From Melioribacteraceae bacterium (lineage in GTDB: Bacteria > Bacteroidota > Ignavibacteria > Ignavibacteriales > Melioribacteraceae), in the NCBI GenBank assembly GCA_030584085.1, contig CP129490.1, positions 2,823,511-2,887,510 on the forward strand: DNA of 64,000 nucleotides, written 5' to 3'. Under the pieces are notes generated by a model. That model was not told the origin of the DNA and searched no databases. It worked only from the letters and a program-made list of their open reading frames with translations. This document shows, in pieces, positions 44,025 to 53,484 of the stretch (the first letter of the stretch is position 1; every line of letters begins with the position of its first letter). The position numbers and the translations under genes are program-made.

Positions 44025-44516
44025 TTAATTGATCTTAATTATTGTTTTGCTAGGATTAATTAATCCATAAATTACACCAGCAACAGCACCTGTTATTGCT
44101 GAATAAAGAATAAAATAAATATCTCCCTTAGGGGCACCTCCTAAGTTTATTAATTGACTAGACAAACCTACACCCCCTCCTATCATTGCCCCGTACAAAA
44201 AACCTTCAAAAGCTCCGCGAGACATTTCAGAAAAACTGATGGATGATATTTCTTGTGTATTCTTAACAATAAATTGATTAGTTCTATAGTCAATAAAACT
44301 GGTAGTATCTAAGGTAATACTCAATTCTCCCCCCTGATACTTAACCTTATCAACTGTTTCAACTGTAATATCATCCTTGCTCTCGCATATTTTCCCAATT
44401 CTATTATAAAACTCAAGTTCCTGTTCATTACTATATTTTGAAATAGTATGTGTACAACTGCTAACAAGCAGTGATATGAACAATATGAATAAAATGAATA
44501 AATATTTGTTCTTCAC
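44025..44516 (-). CDS. Putative lipoprotein with glycine-zipper segment
   Basis: 163 residues: a lipoprotein signal (LFILFILFISLLVSSC, Cys near 21), a soluble mid-region with beta strands (VKYQGGELSITLDTTSFID), then glycine-rich helices (FEGFLYGAMIGGGVGLSS and YSAITGAVAGVIYGLI). The pattern resembles glycine-zipper lipoproteins of the envelope. Function unknown. It starts a minus-strand run toward the broken phospholipase gene. Confidence 0.65.
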   Translation of the reverse strand: MKNKYLFILFILFISLLVSSCTHTISKYSNEQELEFYNRIGKICESKDDITVETVDKVKYQGGELSITLDTTSFIDYRTNQFIVKNTQEISSISFSEMSRGAFEGFLYGAMIGGGVGLSSQLINLGGAPKGDIYFILYSAITGAVAGVIYGLINPSKTIIKIN

Positions 44517-44899
44517 TTCAATTTCTCCTTAATAATTAATCGATCCTGAAAAAACCATATAAATTTTCTCACCAATACACCAATACTATGATTACGATGA
44601 ATCAAAAATTTCCCCTCCCTATTTAAAATTACACTTTAATTAATTAAATGAACTAAAGACTTTATTCTCCCCTTATAACATGAATAATTTTATATTAAAT
44701 GGCAATAAAAAAATTCTATTTTGAATTTTATCATGTTTAATAAACTATCAAAAATAATGGAGACGAATTTTTACCCTTTCGTGGATAATTAGTGCGATTT
44801 TAATTATAAGAAGGAATAATTAAAAACTATAAACTTAATTTCATGTTTTTCATTGTCTTTCAGGAGGGATGAACTACAACAAGTGTGGTCAAAAAATCA
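44517..44899. other. Intergenic region, no gene seen
   Basis: Strongly AT-rich, 383 bases, with scattered stop codons in all frames I followed. No hairpin of note; it probably contains the promoter for the lipoprotein gene at 44516. Confidence 0.5.
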
Positions 44900-46585
44900 C
44901 TAACGTGGCAACTTAACTTCTTTACCCGAACTAACGTACTGAATTATCAAACTTTCAGTATCAGATGTATTTAAAGAAATGATATTCTTCCCGGCAAAGA
45001 CATTAGCTTCTTTTACAATTTTACCGCCGGAATCAAGAATTTTTATTTGATCTTCTTTATTTGAGTAAAGCAAAATTTTTGGTGTTTCATTTTTTTCTTT
45101 TACAAGAACCGGGCTCTCATAAATCTTATTCATATCGGCGACAACACTTAGTTCCCGGAATGTAACTTCAACCATATTTGATGTATTTATACTTTCATTC
45201 CAAAGTTTGTTAAGAGATTTTAGTGTGAAGTAATAGTTAATTCTTTTCGGTTTATCTATGGCAATTTTAATTGAATTTTTATCCGATGAAATAATTTCAA
45301 AAAGTGTATCACCGCTCGGCTTGGCATTTCTATCCGGTAAACTATAAAGAGCAAAATAACTTGTGCTGTCAAGTTGATTTGAATAAGTTGGTTTTTCCCA
45401 TTCCAAAGTTACGATACTTGCATCGAACGAATCGTAGTTGAACATTAAGTTAGCCGGTTCAAGCGGGATAGAAGATTCAATCCATGGCATTTTTGCCGGA
45501 AGTGCGACATAATCATTTGTAAATGGAAAAACATCCTTAATATTGCCGTACCGGAAAAACGCAATTCCGTCGGCTTTTGTTGTGCGTGTAAAATCGATAA
45601 TTCTTTTTAATTGTTTTTTAACTTCCGGTTTGTAAGGCGCAACACCGAGGACAACACTTCTTCCGAATGTGTCATTTGTCCAATCAAGAGCAAGTTTATC
45701 AAATCTGGGCGGACCTTCCAACGGCCAATAAATTTGCGGAACTAAATAATCAATCCATTTTTGTTTAAGCCATTCTCTTGAATCTTGATAAACTTCACCA
45801 TAACCTTCAAATCCGCTGCCGCTTGAGCTGTTTTTATAAATCCCGATTGGTGCAGCTCCTATTTTTATAAGCGGTTTTACGGATTTAACTTTTTGCGATA
45901 GTTCTTTTACGAAAACATTTAAATTATCTCTACGCCAATCATCAAGTGAAAGTCCTTCACCGTAAAGATTAAATGAAAAGTCATCGTTAAAATCCTTGCC
46001 TGGATAACGCAAAAAATCCAGATGTAATCCGTCAACATCATAATTTTTTACAAGCTCATCAAAAATTGCTATGAGATAAGTTCTAACTTCGGGCAAGCCC
46101 ATATCAAGCCAATATGATTTTCCGTCACGATTGTTTTCAATTACCCACTGAGGTTTTCTCTGCGCGATGTGATACGGATGCTCAAAAATAAATTTTTCAT
46201 TTCCGGTAAAACACCTTACAACATTTACCCAAGCGTGAATTTCAATTCCCCTTTCGTGAGCTAATTCAATAGCATATTTAAGTGGATCGTATGATGATTT
46301 TCCGTCAACTTCACCGCTTATATAAGGTGATAATGGTTCAAACGATGAACGAAACATCACGGTTCCATTGCTTCTTACTTGGAAGTAAACAGTGTTGAGA
46401 CGTTTACTTTTAATATCGTCAAAGATTTTTTTTAATTCACTTTTTTGAATTTTAGGATCGGTTGAAGTTGGAGGCCAATCAAGACGAAAGTTTGTAGTGA
46501 GCCAAACAGCACGAGTTTCTCTATTAACTTGAGCTGTTAAGGAAATTGAAATGATTATTAGAATAAATATGAATGCTTTTTTCAT
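44900..46585 (-). CDS. Family 10-like glycoside hydrolase (GHL10/DUF187), secreted
   Basis: A 561-residue protein. A signal peptide (FIFILIIISISLTAQV) precedes the YddW/GHL10 domain: RETRAVWLTTNFRLDWPP, LNTVYFQVRSNGTVMFRS, IHAWVNVVRCFTG, and DVDGLHLDFLRYPGKDFND with the likely catalytic Asp. The domain ends around DYLVPQIYWPLEGPPRFD. A fibronectin-III-like segment (about 400-480) and a small beta domain follow. Such enzymes are thought to cleave peptidoglycan or related glycans in the periplasm. Three bases separate it from aroB, so it is in the aroK-aroB transcript. Confidence 0.88.
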   Translation of the reverse strand: MKKAFIFILIIISISLTAQVNRETRAVWLTTNFRLDWPPTSTDPKIQKSELKKIFDDIKSKRLNTVYFQVRSNGTVMFRSSFEPLSPYISGEVDGKSSYDPLKYAIELAHERGIEIHAWVNVVRCFTGNEKFIFEHPYHIAQRKPQWVIENNRDGKSYWLDMGLPEVRTYLIAIFDELVKNYDVDGLHLDFLRYPGKDFNDDFSFNLYGEGLSLDDWRRDNLNVFVKELSQKVKSVKPLIKIGAAPIGIYKNSSSGSGFEGYGEVYQDSREWLKQKWIDYLVPQIYWPLEGPPRFDKLALDWTNDTFGRSVVLGVAPYKPEVKKQLKRIIDFTRTTKADGIAFFRYGNIKDVFPFTNDYVALPAKMPWIESSIPLEPANLMFNYDSFDASIVTLEWEKPTYSNQLDSTSYFALYSLPDRNAKPSGDTLFEIISSDKNSIKIAIDKPKRINYYFTLKSLNKLWNESINTSNMVEVTFRELSVVADMNKIYESPVLVKEKNETPKILLYSNKEDQIKILDSGGKIVKEANVFAGKNIISLNTSDTESLIIQYVSSGKEVKLPR

Positions 46586-46588
46586 CAG

Positions 46589-47683
46589 TTATTGAAAAAA
46601 CTTAATCCCGGTTTTAATAGCCCAGTTAACATCATCGTTTTCGGCTTCAACATCAACTAATACTTTTCCAAAATCTTGCAGTAAAACAAATCTATAAACT
46701 TCGTCTTTGGATTTCTTATCGCGTTTCATCAAGTTCATAATTTTCTTTCTGTCGTACTTCTTAATTTTTATACTGTTCGAAACTCGTTTGATAAGAGTTA
46801 GTCCTTCTACCAATTTTTTATCATTCAAGTAACCGAGTTTATGTGATAGATATAATGCACACGCCAGTCCGACTATAACACATTCACCGTGTTTAAGTTT
46901 GTGTCCTTGTTCAATTTCAATTGCATGCCCGAAAGTGTGACCTAAATTCAAAATTTTTCTTAATCCCGATTCTTCTTTTTCATCTTGAACTACAACCGCT
47001 CCTTTGTACTTTACGGATTCCGAAATAACTTTTGTCACAACTTTGTTGTCGAGTTCGATCAACTTCTCTAAATTTTTATCAACGTAACTATAGAAATCAT
47101 CACCGATTAGAAATGCGTACTTAACAATTTCACCTACGCCGCTAATTCTTTCCCGCGGAGAAAGTGTTTTAAGAAATTCCGTATCGATTAAAACAAACTT
47201 GGGTTGATAAAAAGCGCCGACGATGTTTTTAGTCTTACCAAAATTTATTCCGGTCTTTCCACCGACAGAACTATCAACCGCTGCTAAAAGTGTTGTTGGA
47301 ATTTGAATGTATTGAATCCCGCGCGAATAAGTTGCAGAAGCAAATCCACCTAAATCACCAATTATTCCACCGCCGATTGCAATAAGCAGTGAATCTCTTC
47401 CATAGTTAGGTAATACTAGCGATGAATATATCTTACCTAAAGTTGAGAGCGATTTATTCTTTTCCTTTGAATCAATCGTTAAGTATGAAAATTTTCCGGG
47501 TTGCGGAGTGAATACTTTTTCTAATTCATTTTTGTAGAGAGTGTAAACTGTTTTATCGATCAAACAAAATATATGTTTGTTAAGTTTTTTTGAATCAACA
47601 ATTTCCGATAAGTTTTCAAAAATATTTTGACCGACTACTATCTCGTAAGGATAATCTTTTAGATCTACTTTAATTTTTTCCAT
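46589..47683 (-). CDS. aroB: 3-dehydroquinate synthase
   Basis: A 364-residue protein of normal AroB length. GRDSLLIAIGGGIIGDLGGF binds NAD, IQIPTTLLAAVDSSVGGKTG is the substrate loop, and KILNLGHTFGHAIE supplies the zinc-binding His residues, with HGECVIVGL near 260. It converts DAHP to 3-dehydroquinate in the shikimate pathway, in the cytosol. It overlaps aroK by 14 bases, and the two are translationally coupled. The glycoside hydrolase gene follows after three bases. Confidence 0.94.
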   Translation of the reverse strand: MEKIKVDLKDYPYEIVVGQNIFENLSEIVDSKKLNKHIFCLIDKTVYTLYKNELEKVFTPQPGKFSYLTIDSKEKNKSLSTLGKIYSSLVLPNYGRDSLLIAIGGGIIGDLGGFASATYSRGIQYIQIPTTLLAAVDSSVGGKTGINFGKTKNIVGAFYQPKFVLIDTEFLKTLSPRERISGVGEIVKYAFLIGDDFYSYVDKNLEKLIELDNKVVTKVISESVKYKGAVVVQDEKEESGLRKILNLGHTFGHAIEIEQGHKLKHGECVIVGLACALYLSHKLGYLNDKKLVEGLTLIKRVSNSIKIKKYDRKKIMNLMKRDKKSKDEVYRFVLLQDFGKVLVDVEAENDDVNWAIKTGIKFFQ

Positions 47684-48224
47684 TTAGTAAACTCAATATT
47701 TGTTTAGCAATTTTATCAACAGTGTAACCAATTCTAGTTTCATCAGTGTTAATTATTAGATCGGCTTTGTTATAATAATTTTCTCTTCTTTCGAGGAGAT
47801 CTTCAATTTTTTGTACAAATTCTTCTTCGCTTTTCTCACCGAGAACCAAATCCTTAAATAAAGGACGATCGATTTTGTTTCTTAATCTTTTATATAAAAC
47901 TTCGGGCGACACTTTTAAGTAAACTAAAATACCCGAATTTTTAATTATATCTAAATTTTCGTCGTTGGTTAAAGTCCCACCACCGAGCGCGATAACGGTG
48001 TTTGCTTGTTCGGATAATTCTTTCAATGTTTTGTTTTCAACATCCCTAAAATATGCTTCTCCGTTGATATCGAAAATTTCAACTACTGATTTATTTTCTT
48101 TTTCTTCAATAACTTTATCCAGGTCATAAAAATTCCAACCGAGCACATTTGCAAGTATCGGTCCGATTGTACTTTTACCGCTGGTCATAAATCCGGTTAG
48201 ATATATAAGTTTGTGCTCAATCAT
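47670..48224 (-). CDS. aroK: Shikimate kinase
   Basis: A 184-residue P-loop kinase. LTGFMTSGKSTIGPILANVL is the nucleotide-binding loop (residues about 10-29). FYDLDKVIEE gives the shikimate-binding Asp, AYFRDVENKTLKEL the conserved Arg/Glu, and VIALGGGTLTNDENL the GGG loop. RNKIDRPLF holds the lid arginine. It phosphorylates shikimate at the 3-OH with ATP. It is the first gene of the aroK-aroB-hydrolase operon and overlaps aroB by 14 bases. Confidence 0.94.
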   Translation of the reverse strand: MIEHKLIYLTGFMTSGKSTIGPILANVLGWNFYDLDKVIEEKENKSVVEIFDINGEAYFRDVENKTLKELSEQANTVIALGGGTLTNDENLDIIKNSGILVYLKVSPEVLYKRLRNKIDRPLFKDLVLGEKSEEEFVQKIEDLLERRENYYNKADLIINTDETRIGYTVDKIAKQILSLLNGKN

Positions 48225-48279
48225 AATTATTTATAAATAGAATATATTGAAAATAGAGATGGAATGAGAAGTTGATATG

Positions 48280-48999
48280 TTAAAAATGAAATACTAATCC
48301 GATTGCAAATGTCATCCCATCAATATTTACTTTTGTAGGAAAGGGTTCTTGAGGCAGCGATCTAGCTTCACCGCGGAATACAAAAAATTCTTTGTTGTAT
48401 TTACTTTCCATTCTAAAATCGGGATCGCGGAACTTCATCTCACCGCGAACGGAAAAATAATTTGTAACCATATAATCCATTCCCATTCGCCCGTGAATTC
48501 CCCACGCAAAATCTCTACCGGTATTTTCGAGACTCACATTTGCAAAATCACGAATGTATTCACCAAAATAGATTCCGAGTCCGCCGCCCATATAAAACTT
48601 AAGATCATCCGTTGAGAAAGGAATAAAATAATATATACTGGCTTCAACGGGAATCATTCGATAACCTTCTTCTACTTCAACTCCGGCAAGTTGAGGATGA
48701 AAACCTATGACATTTCTTTCTTTGGAAACTTTTTCAATGTACTCTGTCCCGAGTCCGATGATAATCGATTCGGTTAAACGATACCGAAACTCAATTGATC
48801 CGCTATAATTATCAACGAGTTCAACGTTGTCTTCTCTGATTAATTTTTGAGTTGCATCGGGATTAAGAAAGAATCGAGCACTGGTTGTATAATTTGCCGC
48901 CAAATAAATTCCGAAATCGTTTCCGTTATATTGTGCGAAAAGTGTGGTCGTAAAAAGAATTAAAATAACCGGAAGATTTTTAAATAGTTTGTATTCCAT
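48280..48999 (-). CDS. Outer-membrane beta-barrel protein
   Basis: 239 residues with a signal peptide (NLPVILILFTTTLFAQ) and repeated amphipathic strands: FGIYLAANYTTSARFF, YSGSIEFRYRLTESI, KFYMGGGLGIYFGEYI, HGRMGMDYMVTNYFSVRG and a final MTFAIGLVFHF ending in Phe. The pattern fits the eight-stranded OmpW/OmpA-barrel type, without a peptidoglycan-binding domain. Function unknown. It lies upstream of aroK on the same strand. Confidence 0.75.
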   Translation of the reverse strand: MEYKLFKNLPVILILFTTTLFAQYNGNDFGIYLAANYTTSARFFLNPDATQKLIREDNVELVDNYSGSIEFRYRLTESIIIGLGTEYIEKVSKERNVIGFHPQLAGVEVEEGYRMIPVEASIYYFIPFSTDDLKFYMGGGLGIYFGEYIRDFANVSLENTGRDFAWGIHGRMGMDYMVTNYFSVRGEMKFRDPDFRMESKYNKEFFVFRGEARSLPQEPFPTKVNIDGMTFAIGLVFHF

Positions 49000-49090
49000 A
49001 TAAATGAAAATATGAAAAAAAGAAATCTTATTGAAAGGGTAAAAATGGGGGCTTAGTTTATTTCTCTCAAGCTGTATTAAAAATCTGAAA

Positions 49091-49534
49091 TTACTTTAAC
49101 CGTTTTACAAATGTGATTTGAGGTAATTTCGGTTTGGTGTGTTTTAATTTTTTTATTAGGAATAATCCGCTAAAGTAAAGTGAAGTTAATCCGATTGCAA
49201 ATATGAATGAAAGCAATTCGGGTAATTTAGTGCTATGAAAGAAATCCATTCCTATCACTATACCAAAGATGATTAAAATAAGCGGTATTCCATACAACAT
49301 AAATGATGCTTTAAGCACATCGCTACCTTTAATTTCTATATCAACTTCATCACCTACTTCTACTCCAAATGAATCTTCTACCTCGAGGATTTTCGAATCT
49401 TTATTTTCGGAAGTTTTACAGAATATTTTTGCAGAACATTCCTCACAAGCTCCGGTCTGAATTAAAGCAATTTCAGCATGTCCGTTGCCGGAAGAAATTA
49501 CAATTCCTTTTTCTATGATGTTTTCGTTTTGCAC
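49091..49534 (-). CDS. rseC: RseC/MucC family protein (SoxR-reducing type), last gene of the Rnf cluster
   Basis: 147 residues. The N-terminus has EKGIVISSGNGHAEIALIQ and the four-cysteine cluster ACEECSAKIFCKTS. VEVGDEVDIEIKGSDVLKAS follows, then two membrane helices (YGIPLILIIFGIVIGM and LPELLSFIFAIGLTSLYF). RseC homologues sit with rnf genes in many bacteria and assist SoxR reduction or Rnf regulation. It is 131 bases after rnfB, and a dispersed repeat lies in that gap. Confidence 0.88.
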   Translation of the reverse strand: MQNENIIEKGIVISSGNGHAEIALIQTGACEECSAKIFCKTSENKDSKILEVEDSFGVEVGDEVDIEIKGSDVLKASFMLYGIPLILIIFGIVIGMDFFHSTKLPELLSFIFAIGLTSLYFSGLFLIKKLKHTKPKLPQITFVKRLK

Positions 49535-49550
49535 GTTTTATATACCAAAT

Positions 49551-49652
49551 GGCATTCACAAGGAGTCGTTTTTCTGACGACCGAGGAACCTCACTTTGAA
49601 AATGATTTGGGGTGAGATTCTTCGTCCCGATTTTATCGTGACTCTGAATGAC
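49551..49652 (-). repeat. GTCATTC...GAATG element, degenerate third copy
   Basis: On the minus strand it begins GTCATTCAGA and contains GAAGAATCTCACCCC and GTGAGGTTCCTC, and the far end reads GTGAATGCC. It is related to the 115-base copies at 58893 and 61684. It lies between rnfB and rseC. Confidence 0.65.
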
Positions 49653-49664
49653 AGTTTTGTTTTA

Positions 49665-50519
49665 TCAATTCTTTTGTTCTTCTTTTATTTCTAATAATTT
49701 CTTTTCTCTTCCATCAAGAAATCCGATTGCATGGGTTTTACATTTATCAAATGGAATCTTATCCGTATCGAGATGATCGTAATTAATAACAGCTAAATTA
49801 TCTACCATCTCAACACCGCCATCGGATTTGCGAGCACAAATTCCGCAACCCATACAAGAAACTGTACAAACATCTTTTGCTTTCTTGGGATCATCATGAT
49901 TTTTACAGAATACAAATATTTGTCTATCTGCCGGATGCATTTCAATTACATTTCGCGGACAAGCTTTTTCACAATTACCGCAGCCGGTACATAATTCTTC
50001 AATTACTTCGGGTAGACCGTTATCATTCATAACCATAGCATTGAAAGGACATGCTTCAACACAATCGCCTCCGCCAAGACATCCGTAATAACATTGTTTA
50101 TCACCGCCGGAAACAATTGTCATTGCCGAACAGCTCAACGGTCCATAATACTCAACCATTTTTTCAACAGCTTCTTGATGACCACCTTTACATAAAATTC
50201 TAGGAAGCAATTTAACACTTGAACCGGCATCAACTCCCATGATATTTGCAATATCTTGAGCACAATCTTCACCACCAACAGGGCAACCGGTAACAGAAGC
50301 CTTTCCGCCAACAACATTGACGGCAAAATCATAGCAACCTGCATATCCGCAGCCACCGCAATTTGCTCCGGGTAATGCTTCATTTATTTGAGCAATTTTG
50401 GGATCTTCATAAACTCTTAATTTTTTATCTGCAATAGCTAATCCACCGGCAAAAATAAATCCTAGTCCGCCCATTGTTGCAATTGCAATTAAAAGTACAT
50501 CTTCCATTTTGAATTCCAT
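49665..50519 (-). CDS. rnfB: Rnf complex ferredoxin subunit RnfB
   Basis: A 284-residue protein with an N-terminal membrane anchor (LLIAIATMGGLGFIFAGGLA). The four-cysteine cluster is CGGCGYAGCYDFA...CPVGG. Ferredoxin-type motifs follow, YGCLGGGDCVEACPFNA and CTGCGNCEKACPRNVIE, with a further cysteine group in CTVSCMGCGICARKS. RnfB passes electrons from reduced ferredoxin into the Rnf pump. It is the sixth gene of the rnfCDGEAB order and ends before the rseC-like gene. Confidence 0.94.
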   Translation of the reverse strand: MEFKMEDVLLIAIATMGGLGFIFAGGLAIADKKLRVYEDPKIAQINEALPGANCGGCGYAGCYDFAVNVVGGKASVTGCPVGGEDCAQDIANIMGVDAGSSVKLLPRILCKGGHQEAVEKMVEYYGPLSCSAMTIVSGGDKQCYYGCLGGGDCVEACPFNAMVMNDNGLPEVIEELCTGCGNCEKACPRNVIEMHPADRQIFVFCKNHDDPKKAKDVCTVSCMGCGICARKSDGGVEMVDNLAVINYDHLDTDKIPFDKCKTHAIGFLDGREKKLLEIKEEQKN

Positions 50520-50567
50520 TTATTTATAAAAATTTAAATCAATCAACGTACTGTTTTAAACTATTAC

Positions 50568-51146
50568 TTAGACTGATATCAGTCCGGAGAAACCCATAAA
50601 AGCCAAGGCAAGCAAACCGGCGACAATTAGAGTTATTGGTGCACCTTGAAATGGTTTTGGAACATCCGCTAAATCAAGTTCTTCTCTTATTCCAGCCATA
50701 ATTGTTATCGCTAACGTAAAACCTGCACCTGCGCCGACTCCATAAACGACGCCTTGGACAAATGAGTAATCTTTCAATACCATAAATAAAGCCAAACCTA
50801 GAATCGCACAGTTCGTAGTAATTAAAGGAAGGAAAATTCCCAACGCACGATATAATGGCTGACTAACTTTTTTAATAAACATTTCAACAAACTGAACAAG
50901 TGATGCAATGACAAGAATAAATGATACATACTGTAAAAATTCCAAATGATATGGAACTAGTAATAGATGATAAATCAACCATGTTACAATTGCAGTAATT
51001 GTCATAACGAAAGTAGTAGCAAGTCCCATCGAAAATGCCGAAGTAATTTTACCGGAAACTCCAATGAAAGGACAAATTCCTAAAAAGTATGCAAGTACAA
51101 AGTTGTTAACAATAGCAGCGGATAAAAATATAAGTAATAGTTCCAT
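50568..51146 (-). CDS. rnfA: Rnf complex membrane subunit RnfA
   Basis: 192 residues with about six membrane helices. FLSAAIVNNFVLAYFLGICP is the classical RnfA/NqrE start, with a conserved Cys implicated in the intramembrane [2Fe-2S] centre. ITTNCAILGLALFMVLKD gives the second half of the inverted pair. RnfA and RnfE form the symmetrical core of the Rnf ion pump. It starts immediately after rnfE. Confidence 0.94.
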   Translation of the reverse strand: MELLLIFLSAAIVNNFVLAYFLGICPFIGVSGKITSAFSMGLATTFVMTITAIVTWLIYHLLLVPYHLEFLQYVSFILVIASLVQFVEMFIKKVSQPLYRALGIFLPLITTNCAILGLALFMVLKDYSFVQGVVYGVGAGAGFTLAITIMAGIREELDLADVPKPFQGAPITLIVAGLLALAFMGFSGLISV

Positions 51147-51827
51147 TTAGATCGCCTCCCCTGCTTGTTCTGCATCTCTTTTTGCTTTAAGATATTTTTC
51201 CACGAGATAATTCTTTTCAATTTTATCTTTTCTTTGCAAATAACTATTTGCCGCACCAAATAATAATCCTAATGTTAAAAACGCACCGGCAGGTAAAATC
51301 ATAACTAACCAAGGTTCATAGAATGACGGCATTATTGTATAACCAAGAATTGTACCGGTACCAAATATTTCACGTAAACTTCCTAAGACAAATAATGCGA
51401 TTAAAAATCCTGTTCCCATTCCTAATGAATCTAGTAAAGATCTGAAGACCGTATTTTTTGATGAAAACGCTTCTTGTCTTCCAAGTATTAAACAATTAAC
51501 AACTATCAATGGGATATATGGTCCTAATGATTTACTTAATTCGGGAAATTGTGCTTTCATTACTAAATCGACTATAGTTACAAATGTTGCAATTATTAAA
51601 ATGTAAGCCGCAATTCTAACTTGAGTTGGAATTAATTTCCTAATAGATGAGATTATCAAACTAGCAGAGACTAATACAAATGTTGTTGCGAGCGCCATCG
51701 CAATTCCGTTTATTGCAGAAACTGTCACGGCAAGAGTTGGACACATTCCAAGTACTTGTTTGAAAACCGGATTCTGATCCCACAATCCTTTAAGGAATTC
51801 TTTACTTAGAGTTACTTTCTTTTTCAT
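51147..51827 (-). CDS. rnfE: Rnf complex membrane subunit RnfE
   Basis: 226 residues with about six membrane helices. FLKGLWDQNPVFKQVLGMCP contains the hallmark NPVF...LG.CP, with the Cys matching that of RnfA. IPLIVVNCLILGRQEAFSSK supplies the second conserved Cys. It pairs with RnfA in the membrane core. Its start overlaps the rnfG end by 4 bases, and its stop abuts the rnfA start. Confidence 0.94.
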   Translation of the reverse strand: MKKKVTLSKEFLKGLWDQNPVFKQVLGMCPTLAVTVSAINGIAMALATTFVLVSASLIISSIRKLIPTQVRIAAYILIIATFVTIVDLVMKAQFPELSKSLGPYIPLIVVNCLILGRQEAFSSKNTVFRSLLDSLGMGTGFLIALFVLGSLREIFGTGTILGYTIMPSFYEPWLVMILPAGAFLTLGLLFGAANSYLQRKDKIEKNYLVEKYLKAKRDAEQAGEAI

Positions 51828-52387
51828 AAATTTCCTCCATTTTCAACAGAACGGAGTTTTGTTAATCCTGCATTAATAATTTCTACAAGAGCTTTTGAGG
51901 AAATTGTTGCTCCCGTAATTGCCTGAATTTCATTATCGCTTGATGGAGCAACACCTTTTACCCATTCAATTTTTGGCTCAGCAATTAGATTTACAAATTG
52001 ACTTGTGAATGGTTCTTCTGTTATCTTCGTTCCAAGTCCGGGAGTTTCAACTTGTTCGAGAACTTCTAGTCCAACAAGTTCTTTCAAATCTGATTTTATT
52101 CCAAACATTAATCTTATTTTTCCTTGGAATCCGTTTCCTTCGTAAGGTAAAGCAAAACCAATTCTATTATTGTTTTCATCCAAGACTTCATACAATTCAA
52201 AGTCCAGGTTCTCAATTTTGTTATAAGATTTTGCATCAGGTTGAACAAGGAAAATTGCTTGTTCAGTAGCAGCTTTTCTGTGCATTTCAATTTTAGGTTC
52301 TGCCCATTTACTTATTTCTGAAAGTAAACCGCCGGAAACCACACCTATCAATGAGAGAGTGATCAACATTTTAATTACTGTTTTCAT
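51824..52387 (-). CDS. rnfG: Rnf complex FMN-binding subunit RnfG
   Basis: 187 residues with an N-terminal membrane helix (KMLITLSLIGVVSGGLLS) and a periplasmic FMN-binding domain. The covalent FMN site is the Thr in AITGATISSKALVEI near residue 160. LEQVETPGLGTKITEEPF is the conserved preceding segment. The flavin carries electrons across the periplasmic face of Rnf. It overlaps both neighbours by four bases. Confidence 0.93.
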   Translation of the reverse strand: MKTVIKMLITLSLIGVVSGGLLSEISKWAEPKIEMHRKAATEQAIFLVQPDAKSYNKIENLDFELYEVLDENNNRIGFALPYEGNGFQGKIRLMFGIKSDLKELVGLEVLEQVETPGLGTKITEEPFTSQFVNLIAEPKIEWVKGVAPSSDNEIQAITGATISSKALVEIINAGLTKLRSVENGGNL

Positions 52388-53355
52388 TTCACCTCCCCGA
52401 ATACTCTTGGTCTTGTGTATCTATTTATCAATGGAACGAATGCATTCATGAATAAAATTGCGTACATAACACCTTCGGGTAAACCTCCGAATAATCTGAT
52501 AATTATAAGTACTAGAGAAATTCCAAGTCCATAAATCCACATTCCTTTCGGTGTCATTGGCGAAGTAACCCAATCGGTTGCCATAAAGAAAAGTCCGAAC
52601 AAAAATCCGCCGGCTAATAAATGGAATAATGGATTGGGATAAGCAATAGGATCAATCATCCAAAATACACCACCGAATAATATGGCACCAATTAACATCG
52701 CAGCCGGAACTCGATAATTTACTACACCAATTGCGATTAAAAATATTCCACCGAGCATTACAGCAATCGCAGAAGTTTCTCCCAATGAACCGCCGATATT
52801 TCCGATGAACATTGACGATAATTCCGTTGCAACCGAATCGAATTTGAATGCAGAAAGTGGTGTTGCCGTGGTTACAGCATCAACTTGTGAAAAATTAGGA
52901 TTCGTCCATGTTGTCATTGGTACCGGGAAAGCAGCTTGAAGAAAAGCTCTACCGACTAAAGCCGGATTAAAAATGTTATACCCGATTCCACCAAAAATTT
53001 CTTTGCCTAAACCAATTGCGACAATTGATCCTAGTGCGGTAAATGCTAAGTTAAAATTTGGTGGAAGAATTAATGCAAGTAATAATCCGGTTATTATACC
53101 ACTTCCGTCAGTTATTGTAACCTTTCTTTTACGAATCGTTTTTATTGCAGCTTCGGTTCCAACAGCAAAACCAACGGCAACGGCAATAACCAATAATTGA
53201 TAAATTCCAAAAAAGATCACCGCTGAGATAACAGCCGGAATCAATGCAATCACTACCAGCCACATAGCTTGTTTAGTATTCCAACGTGAATGCACGTGCG
53301 GTGAACTTGCTAGTTCTAATTTGTAAGTAGGATTTTCTGTAGTTGTTATAGTCAT
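52384..53355 (-). CDS. rnfD: Rnf complex membrane subunit RnfD
   Basis: 323 residues with about nine to ten membrane helices. SPHVHSRWNTKQAMW is the typical N-terminus. KEIFGGIGYNIFNPALVGRA and VTTATPLSAF, with the covalent FMN Thr near residue 160, are signatures. FFMATDWVTSPMTPKGMWIY lies later. It overlaps rnfG by four bases. The gap of about 130 bases to rnfC holds a decayed repeat. Confidence 0.94.
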   Translation of the reverse strand: MTITTTENPTYKLELASSPHVHSRWNTKQAMWLVVIALIPAVISAVIFFGIYQLLVIAVAVGFAVGTEAAIKTIRKRKVTITDGSGIITGLLLALILPPNFNLAFTALGSIVAIGLGKEIFGGIGYNIFNPALVGRAFLQAAFPVPMTTWTNPNFSQVDAVTTATPLSAFKFDSVATELSSMFIGNIGGSLGETSAIAVMLGGIFLIAIGVVNYRVPAAMLIGAILFGGVFWMIDPIAYPNPLFHLLAGGFLFGLFFMATDWVTSPMTPKGMWIYGLGISLVLIIIRLFGGLPEGVMYAILFMNAFVPLINRYTRPRVFGEVK

Positions 53356-53407
53356 TTATTTTTTCCAGTAATCTAAATCTTTCTCTTAATCATAGTCTTA
53401 ATCGCTT

Positions 53408-53473
53408 TTCATTCTCAACTTGATCTAGAAATTTTACCAAATTAAGCTGAGATTCCAGATCTAGTCCGGAATG
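53408..53473 (-). repeat. Decayed copy of the 67-base palindromic repeat
   Basis: TCATTCTCAACTTGATCTAG on the plus strand, then CCAGATCTAGTCCGGAATGA, match the element at 20486-20552 in ends, loop (CTTGA) and length (66 against 67). It lies between rnfC and rnfD inside the operon. Confidence 0.7.
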
Positions 53474-53484
53474 ATAAGTTTTGT

